From RYN-431 sp036388295 (GTDB taxonomy: Bacteria; Planctomycetota; Phycisphaerae; Tepidisphaerales; Tepidisphaeraceae): a stretch of 36,854 nucleotides of DNA. A model generated the notes under the pieces. It worked only from the letters and a program-made list of their open reading frames with translations, had not been told where the DNA came from and made no database searches. The DNA is taken from contig DASVSC010000056.1 in the NCBI GenBank assembly GCA_036388295.1, positions 1 to 36,854 of the forward strand, read 5' to 3'. The position numbers were made by a program, and so were the translations under genes. Positions within the stretch are counted from its first letter, which is position 1. Every line of letters starts with the position of its first letter. Positions 23,452 to 31,715 of the stretch are shown here, piece after piece.

Positions 23452-23695
23452 GTTTGGCCTTGACGAGTTGAAGCTGCTGCGGCGTCAACTGCAATTCCTC
23501 GGCCGTCACATCGAACCCTTCCACGCGGCCGCACTCGGGACAGCGGATCGTGTCCAACTGATTTAAGTCATAGCCACAGACGCAGCGGTTCATTTCTGCC
23601 GGCGGCGTTCGGCGACGCCGAAGGCAGCGACGGATCGCGATCAGACGCCAAGCTAACGCTGCGCACGCGACGATGAAAAGGCCGGTCAGCAACAC
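23420..23695 (-). CDS. Small membrane protein with zinc ribbon (91 aa)
   Basis: Not a named family. An N-terminal membrane helix (about residues 2-22) is followed by a basic stretch (RRCLRRRRTPP) and then a zinc ribbon with two Cys pairs, CVCGYDL and CPECG. The C-terminal part is a charged Gln/Leu-rich helix. It starts with GTG 18 bp after apt and overlaps the ABC ATPase gene, so all are probably one operon. The plan (helix, basic linker, ribbon) parallels the small zinc-ribbon proteins at 9.3-9.9 kb, although the ribbon sequence (CGYDL) is of the type common in planctomycete membrane proteins. Confidence 0.75.
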   Translation of the reverse strand: MLLTGLFIVACAALAWRLIAIRRCLRRRRTPPAEMNRCVCGYDLNQLDTIRCPECGRVEGFDVTAEELQLTPQQLQLVKAKREARRQSGAW

Positions 23696-23712
23696 GGTGC
23701 GTGCGTCCTGCG

Positions 23713-24240
23713 TCAGTACACGATCACAGAATGAACGTCGTGCGGGGCGACCTTCTCGCGGCCTTTCAAGAAACTGAGTTCGGTCAGCACCGCGACGCCG
23801 ACGATGTCGCCGCCGAGATGCTTGACCAGATCGCAGCAGGCTTTCATCGTGCCGCCGGTGGCAAGAACGTCGTCGACAATGACCACACGCTGGCCGGGTA
23901 CGACGGCGTCCTGGTGCATTTCCAGCGTGTCGGTGCCGTACTCAAGCTCGTAGGTGCGGGCGACCGTTTTCCACGGCAGCTTCTTGGGCTTGCGCACGAC
24001 CTGAAACCCGGCCGAGATGCTGCAGGCGACGGCGGTGCCGAAAATGAAGCCGCGGGATTCAGCGCCGATGACTAGATCGACCCCGCGGCCGCGGAACGGA
24101 TTGGCCAGCAGTTCGATCGACATGGCCAAGCCACGGGCGTCGGCCAGCAGGGGGGTGATGTCGCGGAACAGGACGCCATGCTTGGGGAAGTCCGGAATGT
24201 CGCGGATCAGCGAGCGCAAATGCGTGACGGGATCGGGCAT
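23713..24240 (-). CDS. apt: Adenine phosphoribosyltransferase
   Basis: Converts adenine and PRPP to AMP in purine salvage in the cytoplasm. The length of 175 residues is standard. The N-terminus has IRDIPDFPKHGVLFRDITPL, the adenine-binding hallmark. GAESRGFIFG and VRKPKKLPW follow, and the PRPP-binding loop is VVIVDDVLATGGT near residues 118-130. It heads a probable operon with the small zinc-ribbon gene and the ABC importer, and is separated from the upstream sigma-factor gene by a long palindromic repeat. Confidence 0.96.
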   Translation of the reverse strand: MPDPVTHLRSLIRDIPDFPKHGVLFRDITPLLADARGLAMSIELLANPFRGRGVDLVIGAESRGFIFGTAVACSISAGFQVVRKPKKLPWKTVARTYELEYGTDTLEMHQDAVVPGQRVVIVDDVLATGGTMKACCDLVKHLGGDIVGVAVLTELSFLKGREKVAPHDVHSVIVY

Positions 24241-24280
24241 GCTGCGGATTCTACCGGACGCGTCCGACGCTCGGTAGTTA

Positions 24281-24397
24281 TGGCCGCGGGTGTAAACCCG
24301 CGCGAGACGGGTGCGGTCAAAAAACGAGCGAACGCCAGTCGCACGTCGGGCGGCTGGCGTTCGCGGTGTGGTCCGCGCGGGTTTACCCCCGCGGCCA
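24281..24397. repeat. Large nested palindrome between the sigma factor gene and apt
   Basis: Outer arms of 24 bases (24281-24304 and 24374-24397) pair with one mismatch and carry the GCCGCGGGT-TAAACCCGCG motif. Inner arms of 11 bases (24328-24338 and 24354-24364) pair perfectly. Six A occur at 24319-24324. It could form a very stable two-tier hairpin and may insulate the two transcription units. The outer motif is of the kind repeated across planctomycete genomes (from memory). Confidence 0.8.
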
Positions 24398-24408
24398 AGG
24401 TACGTCTA

Positions 24409-25233
24409 TTAATTGCCTAGCGACGAGCGCAGGCGGATCAGCGTGTCGTGTTCGATCTGCCGGACGCGCTCGCGGGTCAGGCCAATGCGCTGGCCGATCT
24501 GTTTGAGGGTGAGCGGCTCTTCGCCGGTCAGGCCGTAGCGCAATTTCAGAATCGTGGCGGCGCGGTTATCGATGCGGTCGAGCAGGCGGTTGAGGTTCGT
24601 GAGGTCTTCGTTGCCGAAGACGCGGTCGCTGGCGCTTTTGGTGTTGTCATCGGGAATGATGTCGCCGAGGGTGATCTCGTCGTTCGCGTCGCCGCCGCAG
24701 AACTGGGTGGGGGACGAATAGGCCTTGAGGGCATCTTTGACGATGCCGAGCTTCTTCATCGTCACTTCCATCTTTTCCGCCAGCTGTACGTCGCTGGGGG
24801 GATGGCCGAGGCTGTCTTCGAGGGCGCGGAACGATTTTTTGTACCGCGTCATCAGTTCCATCATGTAGGCCGGCACGTGGATCGGCTGCACGCCGTTGAT
24901 CAGGGCGCGTTTGATCGCCTGCTTGATCCACCAGCTGGCGTACGTGCTGAAGCGGCAGCCCTGCTCGGGGTCGAAGCCCTCGACGGCTTTCATCAGGCCT
25001 ATATTGCCTTCTTCGATCAGGTCGGTCAGGCACATGCCGCGGCCGGTGAACTGCTTGGCGATGTTCACCACCAGCCGCAGGTTGGCGCGGACCATCCGCT
25101 CACGGGCGGCGGCGTCGGAGTCATTGATGATCTGTCGGGCGAGCGACTTCTCTTCGTCGGCCGTCAACAGACGGACTTCGTTGATCTGACGCAGGTAAAG
25201 TTGCAATCCGGTTTGAACCGCAGTCGCTGGCAT
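24409..25233 (-). CDS. RNA polymerase sigma-70 factor (RpoD/SigA-RpoS family)
   Basis: A 274-residue group 1/2 sigma factor without the N-terminal region 1.1. Region 1.2 starts with LYLRQINEVRLLTADEE. Region 2 shows NLRLVVNIAKQFTGRGMCLT and the -10-recognition segment FSTYASWWIKQAIKRAL. Region 3 follows, and region 4 ends with LTLKQIGQRIGLTRERVRQI, the -35-binding helix-turn-helix. The short form suits a group 2 (RpoS- or SigA-like) factor or the compact primary type seen in planctomycetes. A GGGAG ribosome binding site lies 4 bases before the ATG. It is the only regulator of this type in the window and is not obviously linked to its neighbours. Confidence 0.93.
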   Translation of the reverse strand: MPATAVQTGLQLYLRQINEVRLLTADEEKSLARQIINDSDAAARERMVRANLRLVVNIAKQFTGRGMCLTDLIEEGNIGLMKAVEGFDPEQGCRFSTYASWWIKQAIKRALINGVQPIHVPAYMMELMTRYKKSFRALEDSLGHPPSDVQLAEKMEVTMKKLGIVKDALKAYSSPTQFCGGDANDEITLGDIIPDDNTKSASDRVFGNEDLTNLNRLLDRIDNRAATILKLRYGLTGEEPLTLKQIGQRIGLTRERVRQIEHDTLIRLRSSLGN

Positions 25234-25416
25234 TCGTCTCCCTTTGCATTGCCGGCCTTACCGCATTCGGTAGGGCTGACAGCATTGGGATCGGCGGGGT
25301 CGGGCGTGGGATTAACTGCAATGCGGGTTGGCAAGGTCCGTTAATGTGGCGATTAGCAGTATTGCCGGTGCACGTTGCCGTCTATGCCGGCTGGGAGGGG
25401 TAACCGGCCAACGCCA

Positions 25417-25446
25417 GTGGGCGTGCCGAGTATTCGGCACGCCCAC
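25417..25446 (-). terminator. Hairpin downstream of rpsA
   Basis: A perfect 13-bp GC stem (25417-25429 with 25434-25446) and a 4-base loop lie about 70 bases after the rpsA stop codon. There is no U-run, so it would need another factor or act as a 3'-end stabiliser. Confidence 0.5.
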
Positions 25447-25479
25447 GGGGGTGGTCTGATATCAACTACAGGCCGAGGC

Positions 25480-25501
25480 CATGGCCGCTTAAGCGGCCAT
25501 G
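25480..25501. repeat. Perfect 22-bp palindrome next to the rpsA stop
   Basis: Centred on TTAA, with arms CATGGCCGCTT/AAGCGGCCATG, 12 bases after the rpsA stop codon. As RNA it could only form a hairpin with a small loop, so it may be a protein-binding dyad or part of the 3'-end structure together with the next hairpin. Confidence 0.6.
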
Positions 25502-25513
25502 CCTTATGGAGGA

Positions 25514-27233
25514 TTACTCCAAACCGCCGCGGAGGCCGCGGGTCTTGGAGCGTTCGGCGCGTTTCTCTTCGCGAACGGCTTCCTCTTGCGCCCACTGGGC
25601 ACGCTTGAGGCTCAGGCCGATCTTGCGCTCGTCGGTGTCGACGCGAAGGATCTTGACCTCCACGTCCTGGCCGACCTTGAGCACGTCTTCGGGCTTCTCG
25701 ATCTTCTGGTCGGCGATTTCGCTGACGTGCAGCAAGCCTTCCAGGCCCGACTCCAATTCCACGAACACGCCGAAGTTGGCGATCTTCGTGACCTGGCCCT
25801 TGATGACCATGCCGGGGCGGTAGTGGGTCGGGATGACGGTCGTCCACGGGTCTTCCTGCAGGTGCTTCAGGGACAGCGCGATGCGCTGCTTTTCCTGATC
25901 GACCGACAGAACGACCGCTTCGACGTCGTCGCCCTTCTTAAGCACTTCGCTGGGGTGACCGACCTTCTTGGTCCAGGACAAGTCGGAAACGTGCAGCAGG
26001 CCGTCGATGCCTTCTTCGATCTCGACGAACGCGCCGTAGTTGGCGATGTTGCGGACCTTGCCGGTGACGACGCTGCCGGGCGGATACTTCTCGGCCACGC
26101 GTTCCCAGGGGTTTTCCTCGACCTGCTTCATGCCGAGGCTGATTTCCTGCTTGTCCTTGTTGATCTCCAGCACCTTGACCTTGACGACCTGGCCCTGGGC
26201 CACGACTTCGCTCGGGTGGTTGATGCGTTTCGTCCAGGACATTTCGCTGATGTGGACCAGGCCTTCGACGCCGGCTTCCAGCGTGCAGAACGCGCCGTAC
26301 GACATGATGTTGACGACTTCGCCGTCGTGCACCGTGCCCACCGCGTAACGCTCTTCGATGTTCTCCCACGGCGAAGCTTCTTTCTGCTTCAAACCGAGGG
26401 CGATCTTTTCCTTGTCCTTGTCGACCTGCAGGACCTTGACCTCGATCTCCTGATCGATCTTGAGCATCTCGGTCGGGTGATTGATCCGGCCCCAGCTCAT
26501 GTCGGTGATGTGCAGCAGGCCGTCGATGCCGCCCAAGTCGATGAACGCGCCGAAGTCGGCGATGTTCTTGACCGTGCCTTTGATGATCGCGCCGACCTGA
26601 ATCTGGTCCAGCGTGTTCTTTTTCAGTTCTTCGCGCTGCTGCTCAATGAGCTTGCGGCGGCTGATGACGATGTTGCGACGCTCGTCGTCGATTTTCAGGA
26701 TGACGGCGTCGATCTGGCGGCCGATCCAGTCGCTGATTTCGCCGGGGCGGCGGATGTCGACTTGGCTGGCGGGAAGGAAGACCGGCACGCCGATGTCGAC
26801 GAGCAGGCCGCCCTTGATCTTCTTGGTGGCCTTACCCGAGACCGGGTCGCCTTCCTTCTTTGACTTCATGATCCCTTCCCAGTTGATGATGCGGTCAGCC
26901 TTGCGCTTGCTGATCCGCACCGTCCCTGAGTCGTGATCCACGTCTTCGACGAGCACTTTGACTTCGTCGCCGACTTTGACGTTTTCGGGTTCGTCGAACT
27001 CGCCCTTGTCCAGCAGCGACTCGCTCTTGCGGCCGAGCTCGACGAGGAACTCATCGCCACTGACGCCGCTGACGCGGCCGTTGACGATGCTGCCGGGTGC
27101 GAGATCGATCAGGTCTTCGGACCCGACGAGCTGGTCCATTTGGACGTCGCCTTCGCCCAAGGCCAGTGCCACGGCGGCGTCGGCCTCGAGTTCGAAATCA
27201 CCCAGCGAATGAAGCAGATTGTAATCAACCATA
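25514..27233 (-). CDS. rpsA: 30S ribosomal protein S1
   Basis: Brings mRNA to the 30S subunit. With ATG 27233 it has 572 residues and six S1 (OB-fold) repeats, like the E. coli form. Repeats 3-6 are very regular, each with VNIxxYGAFxxLxxGxxGLxHISEMSW-like blocks (for example VGTVHDGEVVNIMSYGAF; PGSVVTGKVRNIANYGAF). Repeats 1-2 are divergent, as expected for the ribosome-binding pair. The frame extends 12 codons further to a GTG, but MVDYNLLHSLG is the more natural beginning. There is no Shine-Dalgarno sequence, which is common for S1 genes. The leader of about 130 bases contains a stable hairpin, a possible autoregulation site. The C-terminus is short and basic. Confidence 0.96.
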
Positions 27234-27342
27234 AACGGACTCAAAAAAATGCGACGACGGCATTGCACCGGATCGTCTTGGCGTCAGAACCCACGGCGGA
27301 CCACCCGCCCGATCATCACGCCCCACAGGGACGGCGACCGCT

Positions 27343-27360
27343 GCCACCCCAAAGGGTGGC
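27343..27360 (-). promoter_or_regulatory. Stem-loop in the rpsA leader
   Basis: A perfect 7-bp stem GCCACCC/GGGTGGC with a 4-base loop, located just after the predicted transcription start of rpsA and about 110 bases before its ATG. It could be a 5'-protecting hairpin or part of an S1 autoregulatory leader. Confidence 0.45.
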
Positions 27361-27370
27361 GAAACGTCAA

Positions 27371-27398
27371 AGTATACCCGCGGCCGATGGCCGCACAA
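27371..27398 (-). promoter_or_regulatory. Predicted promoter of rpsA
   Basis: Minus strand -35 TTGTGC (27393-27398) and -10 TATACT (27371-27376) with 16-base spacing, about 140 bases before the rpsA ATG. The -35 is the same as in the tRNA-Lys promoter, which suits growth-linked transcription. Confidence 0.55.
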
Positions 27399-27518
27399 GG
27401 CTGGAAGGGCGTAATCGACCCGTTAAATACGATCGCTTGAACCGGCAATTTGATGTGAAGTTCGGTGCGGCCGGCGGCATGCCTGCCGGCTAAACGAACA
27501 CGGGCCGCCCGTTCTATT

Positions 27519-27908
27519 TCATTCCGCCGGCGATGCCAGTTGCTCGGCCAGGTGCTGTTTGAGTTGTTCCCAATTAACCGGCTTATTGAAAAAATAAGTC
27601 GCCCCGACGTGGGAAAGCGATTTGAGCACTTCGGTGGAGGTGTCGCCGCTGAGGACGATGATCGGGACGCTCGCCCCGAGTTTGTCGCGCAGCTTCTGGG
27701 ACAGCACCAGGCCGTTGATGTCGGGCAGGTGAATGTCGGTGATCACGGCGTCCGGCTGGATGTCCCGCACCGCTTCCATCGCGGCAGCGCCGCTCGCGCA
27801 ATGCACGGGCGAGTAACCGATCGATTGAAGGTACCGCACCATGGCCAAGCCGAGAGAGGGGTCGTCTTCGATCAGCAAAATAGTCACGTTTTCACGAGGC
27901 AACGCCAT
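27519..27908 (-). CDS. Single-domain response regulator (REC only)
   Basis: A CheY-like receiver of 129 residues with no output domain. The acidic pocket is E14-D15-D16 (LIEDDPS), the phosphorylated aspartate is Asp58 (VITDIHLPDINGL), the switch residue is Ser87 (VLSGD) and the conserved lysine is Lys109 (FNKPV), so it should be phosphorylated by a histidine kinase. No histidine kinase is encoded nearby; it may serve as a phosphorelay shuttle or protein-binding switch. It lies upstream of rpsA on the same strand, but rpsA has its own promoter. GC-rich dyads follow the stop codon. Confidence 0.93.
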   Translation of the reverse strand: MALPRENVTILLIEDDPSLGLAMVRYLQSIGYSPVHCASGAAAMEAVRDIQPDAVITDIHLPDINGLVLSQKLRDKLGASVPIIVLSGDTSTEVLKSLSHVGATYFFNKPVNWEQLKQHLAEQLASPAE

Positions 27909-28009
27909 GAATACAACTGTCCTTTCGCAACAATCCGGCCTCGCCAGGGCCGTTTATTTATAGGCCGCTGGTTTGCCTGCGAGTTTCGGAAATATTAGTC
28001 GAAGCCGGG

Positions 28010-29323
28010 TCAGGCCAAATGTCCTTCGTGATGACCGGCCGCCGTGGTGTCGTGGCCGCGGTCGTTCTCGCGGTAGCGAAACGCCACGGCGAGTGCCAAC
28101 GCTGAAAAGAGTGCGACGGCCGATTGCGTCCACCAGATAGAGGCGTAATCGACGCCGTTCGCGGTTTCGAACCGGCCCAGCACGGCGCTGTTGTAAATCC
28201 CCGCCAGGATCGGGCCGACGCCGAGGATGATAATCCCGAATACGGTCTGCGCGGAGTGCCGAATGTCGTCGCCGGCGACTTTTTCGACGAACAAAAATGA
28301 GCCCGCGAAAAAACAGCCGTAGCACAACCCGTGCAACGCCTGCGACGCGATCACGAGCGGCGCTGGCTGGCCGAGGGCGAAGATCGCGAACCGCGCCGCA
28401 TAACCGAGGCAGCCGAGGATCAGCACGGTTTTGTAGCCCAATCGCTTCAGCAGCACGGCCAGCACCAGCAGGAACAGTGCCTCGCTCGCCTGTCCAATGC
28501 CGAGCACCGGGCCGAAGTTCTCCGGCTTCACGCCGACGACTTGCTCGAAGAACGGCGCGGCCCGCATGAAGTAGACCTGGTGGATCATCGCGATCGGCAG
28601 GGCGACCAACGTCACCACGAGGAACGACGGGTTGCGGAGCAGGCCGAACGCCTTCTTGAATGCCAGCGGCTCACGCGCCGTGCGGTTCGGCGGCGTCTTA
28701 GGCAGGCCGAAAAAGGCGTAAAGCGCGTACACCACGGACAAAATGCCGCTGGCCGTCAGTGCGTCGGCAATGCGGGCGTTATTGACGGCCGGGTCGGCGT
28801 GGGTCAGCCACAGCTTCGTAAAGCCGATCGACGCCACCACCCAGCCGGCCGTGCCCCAAAGCCGCACGGGCGGGAACTGCTTTTCCGGGTCGGGCAGGTT
28901 CTGGAACGCGATGCTGTTGCTGAGTGACAGCGTCGGCATGTAAACGATCGAATAGCCGATCGCGACCAGCAGAAACGGCCCGAACGCGTGCACGTGGGCC
29001 AGCACCACGTTCAACACCCCGCCCACCAGCAACAGCAGGCCGAGTGCCCGCTCGGCGTTCATAAAGCGGTCCGCCACCTGGCCGGCGATGAACGGCGCGC
29101 CGAGCGCCCCGATCGATGCCGCCAGCCCCAGAATCCAGCCCACTTGTCCGCCGGTGAACCCGAGGCCGCCGTTTTCCGGCTTACTGCCGAGATAATTCGC
29201 CAGGTACGGCAACCAAATGCCCCAGACCGCGTACTGCAAGAGCATCATCACGGAAAGGCGAGGCCCGATCAGCGGGGCGCTTCGGACGGGCGTCGGGGCC
29301 AACGGGTCGGCAGTCGAAGTCAT
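28010..29323 (-). CDS. MFS transporter, nucleoside:H+ symporter-like
   Basis: A 12-helix inner-membrane transporter of 437 residues. The N-terminal part (SVMMLLQYAVWGIWLPYLAN, then GFTGGQVGWILG and PFIAGQVADRFMNAERALG) and PPVRLWGTAGWVVASIGF match the NupG/XapB-type nucleoside symporter family (Nuc_H_symport), so nucleosides or similar sugars are the likely substrates. The C-terminus is His-rich (RGHDTTAAGHHEGH). It stands alone and is divergent from the phosphatase gene across about 125 bp. Confidence 0.88.
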   Translation of the reverse strand: MTSTADPLAPTPVRSAPLIGPRLSVMMLLQYAVWGIWLPYLANYLGSKPENGGLGFTGGQVGWILGLAASIGALGAPFIAGQVADRFMNAERALGLLLLVGGVLNVVLAHVHAFGPFLLVAIGYSIVYMPTLSLSNSIAFQNLPDPEKQFPPVRLWGTAGWVVASIGFTKLWLTHADPAVNNARIADALTASGILSVVYALYAFFGLPKTPPNRTAREPLAFKKAFGLLRNPSFLVVTLVALPIAMIHQVYFMRAAPFFEQVVGVKPENFGPVLGIGQASEALFLLVLAVLLKRLGYKTVLILGCLGYAARFAIFALGQPAPLVIASQALHGLCYGCFFAGSFLFVEKVAGDDIRHSAQTVFGIIILGVGPILAGIYNSAVLGRFETANGVDYASIWWTQSAVALFSALALAVAFRYRENDRGHDTTAAGHHEGHLA

Positions 29324-29447
29324 GGGCCCGGTAGCTTAGACCAAACGCACTCCGCGCGTCACGTCCGGGCCGTTCGCGGCGTCAGGCGCTACCGGTGCGG
29401 GCAGTTTCGTCTTTTACGGCCAGTCTCTCTAAAGTGTTCGGCACTGC

Positions 29448-31571
29448 ATGGGCATTCGCGCGAAACTCATTCTCTCCACCTGTCTGCCGCTGCTGGTCAT
29501 TTACGTGGTCGTCTTGAGCCTGGACTACGTCAAATCCAGCGAGGACGCGCTTCAACAGATCGAACAATTGGTCGCGCAGCGCGCCTCGGCAGAGGCCGTT
29601 CAGGTCAATGCGCGGTTGACGGCGGTGCAGCAGGTCGTCGCCCGGGCCGCTTACTTGCTCGCTAATCGTCCGGGCACCGCCAGCCCTGCAGGCGCTCCGA
29701 CGCCGCCCGCAGCCCCGGAGCCCGTTCTCCCGTTACCGCCGGACAGCCCGACGTTGCTGAACGCGCCTGAAACGCCTTCGCCGACGCGCGGTGGTTTTGG
29801 CGGCTTTGGCGAGTTCGGACGGAGCGGCAGCCGCATCGCCGAAGGCCTGATGCAGTCGCAATGGACGGCGGCCATCTTTGTCCGATACGAACCCGGTGCG
29901 CCTCGGCCGGCCCGGGCACCCGAACTTTTCGGCCTGCAGCGCGCCAAGACCGAGCGCCCGCCGTTCGAACCTTTCTACCCAACCCCTGCCGCCGCCGCGC
30001 GCATCGCGGCCAAGGCGGCCGCCGAAGGCAAAGGGCTTTGGCTCGAGCCTGACGAAGTAGGCGACATCGGTCTGGGCGCGTCGTGCGTGTTTGCCGAACC
30101 TTTCTTTTCACCCGAAGACGGCCGTCTTCTGGGCGTCGTCTGCGCCAGCGTGCCGGTCGAAGTGCTCCGCTACCTGCGCACCGATTCGCCGATCCAGTCG
30201 CAGCTGCGCCGAATCCTCACCGGCCAGCCGGCCACCCGGCCGACGACCGACGCTGAAGCACCTCGTTCGCTCGCTCACGGCGGCTATCTGCTGATCGACC
30301 GCCGTGGTCAGATCCTGTCGCGGCCCGACGGCAAACGACAGGGCACGCCACTGGCGGTGGGGCCCGACGACGAAGAACTGCGTGCCGCGATCGACCGTTC
30401 ACTCAAAGGCTCCGGCGAGATCGTCCTGGCGGGCGGCCTGAACGAAGCGCTCGGCGAGTTCGCGCCGCGCGCCCGCTACGTGCTGGCCATGGAACCGCTG
30501 CCCGTCACCGGTTGGCTCTACGTCACGGCCGCCCCGGAATCGGATCTGCTCGGACCGGTGCAGGAGCGCCTGGTCCGCCGCGGCATCTACCTCGGCGGCA
30601 GCCTGCTGGTGCTGGTCGGCATTGTCAGCGTCGTGCTGACACGCTTCTGCCGGCCCATCGAACAGATGGCCACCACCGTGCAGCGTCTGGCCAGCGGCGA
30701 CCTCGACATCGCGCCCGTTCCCGTCGCCGCCCGTGACGAACTGGGCCAGCTGGCCAAGGGCTTCAACGACATGACCGGCCGGCTGCGGCACCACGTGCGC
30801 GAGTTGACCGAACAGACGGCGGAGCGGGAAAAAGTCGATAGCGAACTGCGCATCGCCCGGCAGATCCAGAGCGACCTGCTCCCGCGCACGTTCCCGCCGT
30901 TCCCGGACCGGCAGGAGTTCGCGCTGCACGCTGTGAACATTCCCGCCCGCCACATCGCCGGCGACTTTTTCGACTTCTTCTTCCGCGACGACCAACTGAC
31001 GATCGTGATCGCCGACGTCAGCGGCAAGGGCGTGCCGGCCGCCCTGATGATGGCCGTGACGCGGACGATGCTGCGCAACCTGTCCGAGAGCGGCCTGTCG
31101 CCCCAGGCGATCGTCGAACGCCTGAACCGCATGCTGGTGGAAGAGACCAAGCCCGGTTTGTTCGTCACCATGATGCTCGGCCAATACGAGCCGCATACGG
31201 GTCGACTGACGTACGTGAACGCCGGCCACCCGCCGGCCGTCTGCGTCCAACGCGCCGGCCGAGTCGTAACATGCTGCCCGCCCACCGGCCCGCTGCTGGG
31301 CGTCGACAACACCGGCCTGCTCGGGCCGTTCGAACAGGCAACGATCGTGCTGAATCCCGGCGACACGCTCCTGCTCTACACCGACGGCGTGACCGAAGCG
31401 CACGACGCATCGAACGTCATGTTCGGTGAAAAGCGGCTGATCGAACGGGCCACGGCGCTGGCCGACGCGGAACCGCCGGATCTGTGTGAAGGCGTGGTCA
31501 GCACCGTGATGGCGTATCAGCACCAGAATGCCGCCGACGACGTGACGCTGGTGGCCCTGCAGCGTCGCTAA
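29448..31571 (+). CDS. Membrane SpoIIE/RsbU-type protein phosphatase with HAMP domain
   Basis: A PP2C-like Ser/Thr phosphatase of 707 residues. TM1 is at about 8-26, followed by an extracytoplasmic sensor region (27-378, probably Cache-like). The sensor carries a Pro/Gly-rich insertion at 75-129 (SPAGAPTPPAAPEPVLPLPP, then GGFGGFGEFG). TM2 is at about 379-399, a HAMP domain at about 400-452 (RPIEQMATTVQRLASGDLDI), and a coiled-coil linker leads to the SpoIIE domain (about 480-706). Metal-binding acids appear in GDFFDF, IADVSGKGVPAAL, YTDGVTEA and DDVTLVAL. Such proteins usually dephosphorylate anti-sigma-factor antagonists; no partner switch genes are nearby. Kinase-containing genes lie 20 kb away, so any link is open. 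Confidence 0.93.
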   Translation: MGIRAKLILSTCLPLLVIYVVVLSLDYVKSSEDALQQIEQLVAQRASAEAVQVNARLTAVQQVVARAAYLLANRPGTASPAGAPTPPAAPEPVLPLPPDSPTLLNAPETPSPTRGGFGGFGEFGRSGSRIAEGLMQSQWTAAIFVRYEPGAPRPARAPELFGLQRAKTERPPFEPFYPTPAAAARIAAKAAAEGKGLWLEPDEVGDIGLGASCVFAEPFFSPEDGRLLGVVCASVPVEVLRYLRTDSPIQSQLRRILTGQPATRPTTDAEAPRSLAHGGYLLIDRRGQILSRPDGKRQGTPLAVGPDDEELRAAIDRSLKGSGEIVLAGGLNEALGEFAPRARYVLAMEPLPVTGWLYVTAAPESDLLGPVQERLVRRGIYLGGSLLVLVGIVSVVLTRFCRPIEQMATTVQRLASGDLDIAPVPVAARDELGQLAKGFNDMTGRLRHHVRELTEQTAEREKVDSELRIARQIQSDLLPRTFPPFPDRQEFALHAVNIPARHIAGDFFDFFFRDDQLTIVIADVSGKGVPAALMMAVTRTMLRNLSESGLSPQAIVERLNRMLVEETKPGLFVTMMLGQYEPHTGRLTYVNAGHPPAVCVQRAGRVVTCCPPTGPLLGVDNTGLLGPFEQATIVLNPGDTLLLYTDGVTEAHDASNVMFGEKRLIERATALADAEPPDLCEGVVSTVMAYQHQNAADDVTLVALQRR

Positions 31572-31703
31572 ATGTTCCCGCCTTTCATTCGCATCCAGCC
31601 GACCGACTTCGCGGCACGGCCCGCTTCCGCAGGCCTGTGATAAGGCGTCCAGACCGGTTGACGCCGCGCCGCCAACTCTTCGACGTCTCGCCGACGCAGT
31701 TGA

Positions 31704-31709
31704 TATACT
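31704..31709 (+). promoter_or_regulatory. -10 element very close to the hisC start
   Basis: TATACT ends only 6 bases before the hisC ATG, so transcription would begin at or next to the start codon and give a leaderless mRNA. The -35 is weak (TTCGAC at 31679-31684, 19-base spacing), and no ribosome binding site is seen before the ATG. Confidence 0.4.
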
Positions 31710-31715
31710 CCGCGC

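Noticed and set aside
24241..24408. TPP riboswitch before the apt/ABC operon
   Set aside because: The thi-box core was not found; the gap is filled by a palindromic repeat.
25499..26863. A 454-codon plus-strand frame
   Set aside because: It is the shadow of the repeated S1 domains of rpsA on the other strand.
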